Assembly: GCA_027365815.1 (NCBI GenBank)
Contig: DAHXLV010000013.1
Location: 1-6,323, forward strand
Origin: Microcaldota archaeon
GTDB taxonomy: Archaea > Micrarchaeota > Micrarchaeia > Micrarchaeales > Micrarchaeaceae
Length of the DNA: 6,323 nt
Direction: 5' to 3'
A program made the position numbers and the translations under genes. Below, one piece after another: positions 1 through 5,411 of the stretch. How positions within the stretch are numbered: the stretch's first letter is position 1; each line of letters starts with the position of its first letter. The notes under the pieces were generated by a model. The model did no database searches and was not told the DNA's origin. It saw only the letters and a program-made list of their open reading frames with translations.

Positions 1-1
1 C

Positions 2-1393
2 ACCAACACAAGCAACCCATCTGTGATGATCGGAGCTGGCCTCCTGGCAAAGAAAGCAGTAGAGAAAGGCCTCAAGGTGAACACGAGGAAGGTAAAGACA
101 AGCCTTGGACCAGGCTCAAGGGTGGTGGCGAGGTACCTGCAGAAGGCAGGCCTGATCGAGCCGCTGGAGAGGCTGGGCTTCGAGATAGTAGGGTACGGCT
201 GCATAACCTGCATAGGGAACAGCGGCCCGCTCATAGAGAAACAGAGCGACACCATAAACTCAAACAAGCTCACCGTAGCATCGGTGCTATCAGGGAATAG
301 GAATTTCGAAGCAAGGATACATACGGATGTGAGGGCCAACTACCTCATGTCCCCTCCCCTGCTGGTAGCATTTGCGATAGCCGGCACCGTGCTCAAGGAC
401 CTTACAAAAGAGCCCCTGGGTAAGGGCGGGAATGGCGAAGACGTCTACTTGAAGGACATCTGGCCGCGCCAGGCTGAGATAAAGGAGGTCATGGACAGAG
501 TGATAAGCGAAGAGATATTCGAGAAAGAGTATGGAAACAATATCTACGATGTCAACCCATACTGGAACAAGCTTGACAGCCCTACGGGCAAGATGTACGC
601 CTGGGACGAGCACAGCTCTTACATAAGGCATCCGCCGTTTTTCGACGGGTTTGACCCTGGAGTTGCCAAGGGAGTATCCCCCATAGAGAACGCCATGGTG
701 CTTGCGGTCTTCGGGGACTCTATATCGACGGACCACATATCGCCAGCAGGATCGATAAGCGCATCAAGCCCGGCAGGCAGGTACTTGATAGAGCACGGAG
801 TCAAGCCGGCAGATTTCAACAGCTACGGTTCAAGAAGGGGCAACCATGAGGTGATGATGCGCGGAACCTTCGCCAACGGCAGGATAAAGAACATGATGGT
901 GCCAGGAGTAGAAGGCGGCGTTACTAACCATTACCCTGGCGGCCAGCGCCTTCCGATCTATGACGCGGCGATGCTCTACAGGGAGGAGGGTGTTCCGCTT
1001 GTAGTGATGGCAGGGTCAGAATACGGGTCCGGCAGCTCCAGGGACTGGGCGGCGAAGGGGCCGATGCTGCTCGGGGTCAAGGCGATAGTCGCAAAGAGCT
1101 TCGAGAGGATCCACAGGAGCAACCTTATAGGGATGGGGATAATCCCGCTGCAGTTCGCGCAAGGCGATGACGCAGCAGCTCTCAAAATAGACTACACCAA
1201 GCCGGTCACGATACTGGTCAATGATGGGATAAAGCCACGAGCCGCAGTGAAAATGAGTTATACGAGGAGCGACACCGGGGCCGAGGCAACCGCAACGCTA
1301 ACCTCGAGGATAGACACCCAGATAGAGCTGGACTACTACGTTGCAGGAGGCATAATGAACTACATGATAAGGAAGATACTCGGCAAAAAGTGA
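2..1393 (+). CDS. acnA: Aconitate hydratase (AcnA type), C-terminal half, 5' end cut by window
   Basis: Aconitase interconverts citrate and isocitrate in the cytoplasm using a 4Fe-4S cluster. The frame is open from base 2 and the first visible residues, TNTSNPSV, follow directly on the first cluster-ligand Cys in the family motif TSCTNTSNPS, so base 1 is probably the last base of that Cys codon. The other two ligands are the Cys pair in GYGCITCIGNSG (codons at 200-202 and 209-211). The swivel domain follows, with GDSISTDHISPAG (about 710-750), YGSGSSRDWAAKG carrying the substrate-binding Ser/Arg (about 1022-1060), and ERIHRSNLIGMGIIPLQF (about 1100-1157). About 463 residues are visible, which is what an enzyme of about 890-900 residues should have after this Cys, so the C-terminus is complete. 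It ends in TGA at 1391-1393, right at the next gene, indicating an operon. AcnA/IRP type is favoured over AcnB by motif order. Confidence 0.96.
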   Translation, partial: TNTSNPSVMIGAGLLAKKAVEKGLKVNTRKVKTSLGPGSRVVARYLQKAGLIEPLERLGFEIVGYGCITCIGNSGPLIEKQSDTINSNKLTVASVLSGNRNFEARIHTDVRANYLMSPPLLVAFAIAGTVLKDLTKEPLGKGGNGEDVYLKDIWPRQAEIKEVMDRVISEEIFEKEYGNNIYDVNPYWNKLDSPTGKMYAWDEHSSYIRHPPFFDGFDPGVAKGVSPIENAMVLAVFGDSISTDHISPAGSISASSPAGRYLIEHGVKPADFNSYGSRRGNHEVMMRGTFANGRIKNMMVPGVEGGVTNHYPGGQRLPIYDAAMLYREEGVPLVVMAGSEYGSGSSRDWAAKGPMLLGVKAIVAKSFERIHRSNLIGMGIIPLQFAQGDDAAALKIDYTKPVTILVNDGIKPRAAVKMSYTRSDTGAEATATLTSRIDTQIELDYYVAGGIMNYMIRKILGKK

Positions 1394-1398
1394 AGCGG

Positions 1399-2436
1399 AT
1401 GGATTACAATCTGGAATGCACAGGTTGCGGATGCCGCTTCCCAAGCAGCTACAGGAAACAGACATGCGACGGCTGCGGCCGGCTGCTCGAGGTGGTTTAC
1501 AAGGGAAGCCCAAAAGTCCCGCGAAGCTCGTCTTTCTGGGATTATGAAAGGCTTCTACCTAAATCCAAGTACAAGCGCTATGAGCTCGGCGGCACAAAGC
1601 TTGTGCGGAGCGCAGAGCACGGCAACCTCTTCCTGAAGCTGGAGCTTACCAATCCGACAAGGTCGTTCAAGGACAGGGGTTCTGTAGTGGAAGTCGCAAA
1701 GGCTTCGGAATACGGGTATGACGAGCTGGCAGTCGCATCGACCGGCAACATGGCTTATTCGCTTGCGTACTACGCCAAGATGGCCGGCATGAGGACTACT
1801 GTATTCATAAGCAGGGCAGCCAACCCTGACAAGCTTAGGAACATACTAATGACGCATGATGCCACACTGCACATGGTCAGGGGCGGCTTCAACAAGGCAC
1901 AGGAGCTCGCATCGAGATACGCCGACAGGAACGGAGCGTTCCTTGCCGGAGACTACTGCTACAGGAAAGAGGGCCAGAAGACGATCGCATACGAGATTGC
2001 AGCGCAGCTCAGCGGAGTGACTCACATCATCGTGCCGGTCGGGAACGCCACCTTGATAAGCGGTATTGCAAAGGCGATGAACGATATGAGCATGAAGGCC
2101 AAGCTGGTGGCGGTGCAGGCAGAGAGATGCAATCCACTGGTAAAGGCGATAAGGAGCCGCACCAGGCTCGCATACCAGGAACCAATGACCGCAGCGGATG
2201 CGATAGCGGTAGGGCTGCCCACATTTGGCATGCAGGCGATAGAAGCGATAAGCAAATTAGGCGGGACCGCCGTTTCCATCAGCGATAATGAGATGATTAG
2301 GGAACAGGCAGGCCTCTACAAACGGCAGGGCATACTTGCAGAGCTGGCCGGCGTGGCTTCCCTTGCTGCGTTCAGGAAGCTGAGGCTTAAGCGCTCTGAC
2401 AAGGCCGTCGCCATAATCAGCGGGGGTAACCTCTGA
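1399..2436 (+). CDS. Threonine synthase-like PLP-dependent enzyme (fold type II)
   Basis: A pyridoxal-phosphate enzyme of the threonine synthase/threonine dehydratase superfamily, 345 residues from ATG 1399. A zinc-ribbon-like N-terminus has Cys at 7, 10, 23 and 26 (plus Cys12), as in many archaeal threonine synthases. SFKDRG supplies the probable Schiff-base Lys91. STGN (114-117) is the substrate/cofactor Asn loop. PVGNATLISG (213-222) replaces the usual phosphate-binding GNGG or GNAGN loop. The chain ends at IISGGNL, so the SGGN motif typical of threonine/serine dehydratases stands where threonine synthases usually have a TGHGLKDP-like tail. Threonine synthase is the best family label, but dehydratase or another beta-family activity is possible. 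A GTG at 1390 overlaps the aconitase stop (GTGA) and is an alternative start. I prefer ATG 1399 because GTGA at 1390-1393 then lies at Shine-Dalgarno distance. Its TGA overlaps the next ATG by one base, suggesting translational coupling. Confidence 0.85.
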   Translation: MDYNLECTGCGCRFPSSYRKQTCDGCGRLLEVVYKGSPKVPRSSSFWDYERLLPKSKYKRYELGGTKLVRSAEHGNLFLKLELTNPTRSFKDRGSVVEVAKASEYGYDELAVASTGNMAYSLAYYAKMAGMRTTVFISRAANPDKLRNILMTHDATLHMVRGGFNKAQELASRYADRNGAFLAGDYCYRKEGQKTIAYEIAAQLSGVTHIIVPVGNATLISGIAKAMNDMSMKAKLVAVQAERCNPLVKAIRSRTRLAYQEPMTAADAIAVGLPTFGMQAIEAISKLGGTAVSISDNEMIREQAGLYKRQGILAELAGVASLAAFRKLRLKRSDKAVAIISGGNL

Positions 2437-3017
2437 TGGCCGAAAACAGCGGAATAGCCGCATGGATAATATGCGAGGACCTGCTAGTAAAGGTCAAGGC
2501 GGAGCTAGCCAATGAGGCGATAATAACGCTGCAGAAGGAGGTAAAGGCAGGCAGGATGAAGGTGAGCGGCAACCTTGTCTCAACCGAGGCGCCGAGTGAC
2601 GAAGAGCGGGACCTGTTTGTTGCGAACGAGATAGCCAAGGAGAGCGAAGCGATGTTACGCGGCTATGCAGTTTACATAAACCAGAAGGAAAGCGACAGGG
2701 GGAACCTTACGGCCGAAGATGTCGAAAAGATAGAGAACGCAAAGAGGCTGATGCTCGCAGTCGAGGAGATAACGCTGTTGATAAACTACAGGGTGGTTGC
2801 CGAGGAATGGATCCTCGAGATAGAGGGGATCCCGCAGATAGACGATCCGGTAAAACTGCTTGCATCCACCATGCATGGCAAGGACGACCACAGGTTCGCG
2901 GTGCTTGATTTCGCATTGAGGAGGAAGAGCCTCATGGAAGAGAAGATATTCAGCGACAGCGAGCGCTCCATGATGGAAGCCGCCCTGAAGGAAGTGGATC
3001 CGAAATACGCTACCTGA
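2436..3017 (+). CDS. Unrecognised acidic helical protein, 193 aa
   Basis: I do not recognise a family. The product is soluble (no signal peptide or membrane segment), rich in Glu, Lys, Ala and Met, and looks almost entirely alpha-helical. A helical N-terminal third (about 8-40) is followed by a linker around 42-56 (SGNLVSTEAPSDEE), a long amphipathic helical stretch (about 56-125), a short Pro/Asp-rich turn (132-138), and a C-terminal helical region ending DPKYAT. Only one Cys (13) is present and no obvious catalytic or metal-binding motif is visible. The ATG overlaps the preceding stop as TGATG, and GGGGGT at 2422-2427 is a plausible Shine-Dalgarno sequence, so it is very likely co-translated with the PLP enzyme. 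Codon usage resembles its neighbours. The stop overlaps the convergent carbamate kinase stop by eight bases. Function unknown; a partner or regulator of the upstream enzymes is only conjecture. Confidence 0.85.
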   Translation: MAENSGIAAWIICEDLLVKVKAELANEAIITLQKEVKAGRMKVSGNLVSTEAPSDEERDLFVANEIAKESEAMLRGYAVYINQKESDRGNLTAEDVEKIENAKRLMLAVEEITLLINYRVVAEEWILEIEGIPQIDDPVKLLASTMHGKDDHRFAVLDFALRRKSLMEEKIFSDSERSMMEAALKEVDPKYAT

Positions 3018-3933
3018 TGATTCTTGTGCCGGAGCGCCCTTCCATTATGGATTCGAAGGAGCCAAGCCCACCGATAAACGCACGCCTGCCGCCTTTCTCG
3101 ATGAACCTTATGCACGCATCAACCTTTGGGCGCATTGTGCCGCCCTCAAAACTTCCCAGCATACGCTTTAGCTCCGTGGCCCTGGAGGTTTTTATCGGTT
3201 TCGCTCGCTTTGGGTAATCTAGATAGACGTACTCCTCGCCAGTCAGTATCACTAACGTATCGGCTCCTACAAGCGTAGCTATGAGCTGCGCTGTCAGGTC
3301 CTTGTCTATGACTGCCGGGCTCGCTGGATACGAGCCAGAGCTGTTCACTATCGGTATGCCGCCGCCTCCACCTGCTATAATGACCCTCCCTCCGGATATC
3401 AGGTGGCTTATGGTTTCAATCTCGGCTATCCCGACCGGTTCCGGAGACGCAACAACCCTGCGGTACCCTCCGCTTACTTTTACATATGCGAACCGCTCAT
3501 GTTTTAGCGCCACGCCCAGCCCTCTTTTAGAGTAGAGCGGCCCAACAGGCTTTTCCGGTTTCCCGAATGCGCGGTCGTTAGGGCTTATTAGCACGTGGGT
3601 GAGCAGCGCAGATACTCCCCTGCGTATGCGCATGCGGCGGAGCTTCCCAAGTATGGCTGTCTCAAGCATCGTGCCTATTGTCGCCTGGGTTTCAGCAACA
3701 AGCGCCGGCCATGACAGCGTTTCGACTTCCCTCTCGGCGTACTCATTGCGCAGGAATTCCTCGCCAACTTGCATCCCATTGCCATGGGTTATCAGGACGC
3801 CCCTTTTTCCTCTAAAAACAGGCGATATGCTGTCGACCGCCCGGGCAACGTTCGCCCTTTGTGAAGAGTACACCGGTTTCTCCCCAGGTCTTTGCAGCGC
3901 ATTTCCGCCGAAGGCAATGACGATCTTTTCCAT
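3010..3933 (-). CDS. arcC: Carbamate kinase
   Basis: Carbamate kinase reversibly transfers phosphate between carbamoyl phosphate and ADP, giving ATP, NH3 and CO2. It is a cytoplasmic enzyme of the amino-acid-kinase fold. The 307-residue length is normal. Family motifs appear in order: AFGGNAL (7-13), THGNGMQVG (49-57), the ISPNDRAF..P.KPVGPLYS segment (116-135) that sets carbamate kinase apart from other amino-acid kinases, YRRVVASPEP (157-166), AGGGGGIPIV (187-196), AVIDKDL with the probable catalytic-site Lys211, and MRPKVDACIRFIEKGGRRAFI (267-287). Several usually invariant positions differ: HGNGP to M54, GWRRVVPSPEP to Y157 and A162, ILTD to G232, and MGPKV to R268. Its ATG follows the isocitrate dehydrogenase stop after nine bases, so the two form an operon. 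Only a weak GGAT lies before the start. No arcA or arcB is in the window, so catabolic arginine use cannot be inferred. Confidence 0.93.
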   Translation of the reverse strand: MEKIVIAFGGNALQRPGEKPVYSSQRANVARAVDSISPVFRGKRGVLITHGNGMQVGEEFLRNEYAEREVETLSWPALVAETQATIGTMLETAILGKLRRMRIRRGVSALLTHVLISPNDRAFGKPEKPVGPLYSKRGLGVALKHERFAYVKVSGGYRRVVASPEPVGIAEIETISHLISGGRVIIAGGGGGIPIVNSSGSYPASPAVIDKDLTAQLIATLVGADTLVILTGEEYVYLDYPKRAKPIKTSRATELKRMLGSFEGGTMRPKVDACIRFIEKGGRRAFIGGLGSFESIMEGRSGTRIIR

Positions 3934-3942
3934 GCAATCCGT

Positions 3943-5160
3943 TTAACGCGCGATAGCGTTTACAAGGTTATCGGTGAACTCCTTTGTGCCCAGCGGCGCA
4001 ACCCCCATGAACCTCGCCATGTCGTTGGTCACCTTCTTGTCCCTTATTGCAGACGCCACGGCCATCTCGACAAGCGCGGCTGCCTCTGTCCAGCCGAAAT
4101 GCGTTAGCATAAGCTCTCCCGCCTTGAGCACCCCCATGGGATTCGCAACGTTCTTTCCAGCGTATTTTGGCGCAGTCCCGTGCACCGCCTCGAACACGCC
4201 CCCGAAATCTCCGATGTTGGCCCCTCCAAGGACGCCTATGTTGCCTATAAGCGCGCCTGCCGCATCCGATATGTAGTCGCCGTCAAGGTTCGGGGCGAGC
4301 ACCACATCATAGCTGTCCGGCCTAGTTATTATCTGCTGGAACATGTTGTCCGCAATGCGGTCATTTAGCAGGATCTTGCCGGCCGGTGCATTTCCTCCGA
4401 GGGTTGCTGCCTCCTCCTCTGTTACGAAGCTACCTGCGAATTCATTCCTCGCCACGCCATAACACCACTCGCGGAACGCGCCTTCCGTGTACTTCATTAT
4501 GTTGCCCTTGTGCATTATCGTAACCGACCTCCTTTTATTTGCGATGGCGTATCTGAGCGCCATTCTTGCGATGCGCTCCGTTTTTGCCTTGCCCATCGGC
4601 TTGATCCCTATCCCAGCGTCAGGGTCAAGCGCAATATTTAGGTTGTCCTTGAGCAGTTTCCTAACCATGTCGGCTTCCTTGCTTTCATACTGCCACTCTA
4701 TGCCTGTGTAAAGATCGTCGGTGTTTTCCCTGAATATCACCATATCTATTTTCTCAGGGTTCCTCAGCGGGCTGTCAATCCCATTTATGTACTTCACGGG
4801 CCGTATGTTGGCGTAAAGGTCAAGCAGCAGGCGCATCCTCACATTCAGGGACCTGAAACCTTTGCCCACCGGGGTCGTGAGCGGACCCTTGAGCATGAAT
4901 CTGTACTCCTTCAACGCATTGATTGTGCTTTCGGGGAAGCGGTCGCCAAGATCCTTCTCCGCCTGGTCTCCAACAGGTACCTTTATCCATTCAATTTTCC
5001 TGTTTCCAGAGTAGGCTCGCGCCACAGCCGCGTCTATCACCCTTATTGCATTCGTGGTTATCTCCGGCCCTATGCCATCCCCGTCAGCTTCGAGCACTAT
5101 CGGGCTGTCGGGCACGACAAGCCTGCCGTTGACGAGCGTTATCCTGCTTCCTCCTGCCAT
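3943..5160 (-). CDS. icd: Isocitrate dehydrogenase, probably NADP-dependent
   Basis: Oxidatively decarboxylates isocitrate to 2-oxoglutarate in the TCA cycle. The 405 residues align almost without gaps to the bacterial/archaeal homodimeric family. Isocitrate contacts are intact: Ser104, Asn106, Arg110 in RSLNVRMR, then Arg120, Arg144 and Tyr151, with Lys218 in HKGN. Metal-binding Asps are 271, 295 and 299. The cofactor loop has HGTAPKY (Lys332, Tyr333) and Arg383, the E. coli Lys344/Tyr345/Arg395 that bind the NADP 2'-phosphate. The other two specificity positions, Val351 and Tyr391 in E. coli, are Ala339 and Asn379 here. IRP and DIYTGIEW-like segments separate it from isopropylmalate dehydrogenase. 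It leads the icd-arcC unit. A TATA-like box at 5181-5189 lies about 25 bases before the ATG, so the mRNA may be leaderless, and no Shine-Dalgarno is visible. Confidence 0.97.
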   Translation of the reverse strand: MAGGSRITLVNGRLVVPDSPIVLEADGDGIGPEITTNAIRVIDAAVARAYSGNRKIEWIKVPVGDQAEKDLGDRFPESTINALKEYRFMLKGPLTTPVGKGFRSLNVRMRLLLDLYANIRPVKYINGIDSPLRNPEKIDMVIFRENTDDLYTGIEWQYESKEADMVRKLLKDNLNIALDPDAGIGIKPMGKAKTERIARMALRYAIANKRRSVTIMHKGNIMKYTEGAFREWCYGVARNEFAGSFVTEEEAATLGGNAPAGKILLNDRIADNMFQQIITRPDSYDVVLAPNLDGDYISDAAGALIGNIGVLGGANIGDFGGVFEAVHGTAPKYAGKNVANPMGVLKAGELMLTHFGWTEAAALVEMAVASAIRDKKVTNDMARFMGVAPLGTKEFTDNLVNAIAR

Positions 5161-5180
5161 GTTGTGCTTTTGGAATGAAG

Positions 5181-5189
5181 GATTAAATA
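5181..5189 (-). promoter_or_regulatory. TATA-like box for icd-arcC
   Basis: Read on the minus strand this is TATTTAATC, a good archaeal TATA-box match. Its centre is about 25 bases before the icd ATG, which would place transcription initiation at or next to the start codon and give a leaderless transcript. The assignment rests on sequence and spacing only. Confidence 0.6.
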
Positions 5190-5221
5190 CGTATGCCGGT
5201 CCGATGGCTGATTACGAAATC

Positions 5222-5229
5222 ATATTAAA
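5222..5229 (+). promoter_or_regulatory. TATA-like box for tRNA-Gln
   Basis: ATATTAAA lies 24-31 bases before the first tRNA base, preceded by an A-rich stretch (ACGAAATC) that could act as a BRE. It stands back to back with the icd TATA-like box, making 5161-5252 a compact divergent promoter region. Confidence 0.6.
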
Positions 5230-5252
5230 CCTGGGATTCCACTCTGTATCGC

Positions 5253-5325
5253 AGCCCCTTCGTCTAGCGGCCAAGGACAGCGGGCTTTGGACCCGCGAAC
5301 ATCGGTTCGAATCCGGTAGGGGCTA
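5253..5325 (+). tRNA. tRNA-Gln(UUG)
   Basis: A complete cloverleaf can be folded by hand. The acceptor stem AGCCCCT (5253-5259) pairs with AGGGGCT (5318-5324). The D stem GTCT (5262-5265) pairs with GGAC (5275-5278). The anticodon stem GCGGG (5280-5284) pairs with CCCGC (5292-5296). The loop CTTTGGA gives anticodon TTG at 5287-5289, reading CAA (and possibly CAG) as Gln. The T stem ATCGG/CCGGT (one G-U pair) encloses the loop TTCGAAT. The discriminator is A5325. CCA is not encoded, so a CCA-adding enzyme is needed, and no intron is present. The first pair is A-U, as I recall for archaeal tRNA-Gln charged through the Glu-tRNA amidotransferase route, but nothing here shows the charging route. 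Confidence 0.97.
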
Positions 5326-5330
5326 ATCAA

Positions 5331-5339
5331 GTTTAACTA
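5331..5339 (+). promoter_or_regulatory. TATA-like box for the C/D sRNA (and perhaps the DUF192 gene)
   Basis: GTTTAACTA is centred about 26 bases before the C box of the sRNA at 5361, so transcription would begin within a few bases of that box, as expected for a short guide RNA. The match is weaker than the other two TATA-like boxes. Read-through from the tRNA promoter, with processing of a joint transcript, is the alternative. Confidence 0.4.
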
Positions 5340-5356
5340 GTTTTGCTAGCCTATCA

Positions 5357-5411
5357 TACTGTGATGAAACGAGGTATTTCTGACCTGTGATGAAAAGAGA
5401 GTCGCTGAGTG
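5357..5411 (+). ncRNA. Box C/D guide sRNA (2'-O-methylation guide)
   Basis: All four elements of an archaeal box C/D sRNA occur in order: box C GTGATGA (5361-5367), 12-nt guide AACGAGGTATTT (5368-5379), box D' CTGA (5380-5383), 3-nt spacer CCT, box C' GTGATGA (5387-5393), 11-nt guide AAAGAGAGTCG (5394-5404), box D CTGA (5405-5408). Every box is exact consensus and the spacings are those of archaeal guides. By the N+5 rule, the D' guide would direct methylation of the A at the fifth base of AAATACCTCGTT, and the D guide the U at the fifth base of CGACTCTCTTT. I cannot place either target with confidence. RNA ends are estimated; a terminal stem is at best very weak. The gene starts about 32 bases after tRNA-Gln and overlaps the 5' end of the DUF192 frame, whose first codons are box C' and the second guide. 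Confidence 0.85.

Noticed and set aside
23..29. GTGATGA resembling box C within the aconitase gene
   Set aside because: No CTGA follows at guide distance, and it encodes a conserved aconitase segment.
290..736. Long open frame on the minus strand within aconitase
   Set aside because: A shadow of conserved aconitase coding sequence.
851..857. Second GTGATGA inside the aconitase swivel domain
   Set aside because: No D' box or paired C' box at suitable spacing; explained by coding sequence.
3599..3946. Long open frame on the plus strand antisense to carbamate kinase
   Set aside because: A shadow of a well-supported gene; its translation shows no family motif.
5337..5349. CTAG-TTTTG-CTAG inverted repeat after the tRNA as a terminator
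   Set aside because: Four-base stem with no following T-run, and it lies in the probable sRNA promoter region.
5368..5379. Possible pairing of the D' guide with the conserved 23S segment that I recall as GAAATTCCTTGTCG
   Set aside because: The pairing has a mismatch exactly at the fifth position, where methylation would be directed, and the target was recalled from memory.
5361..5390. Nine-codon upstream reading frame (GTG ATG AAA ... CTG TGA) overlapping the DUF192 start
   Set aside because: It coincides with the sRNA box C, guide and box D', so it is probably not a real leader peptide; kept only as a remark.
5359..5399. 15-base near-perfect direct repeat (14/15) with a 26-base period, first read as a tandem duplication or target-site repeat
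   Set aside because: It is better explained as the C and C' boxes of the C/D sRNA; there is no transposase or terminal inverted repeat.
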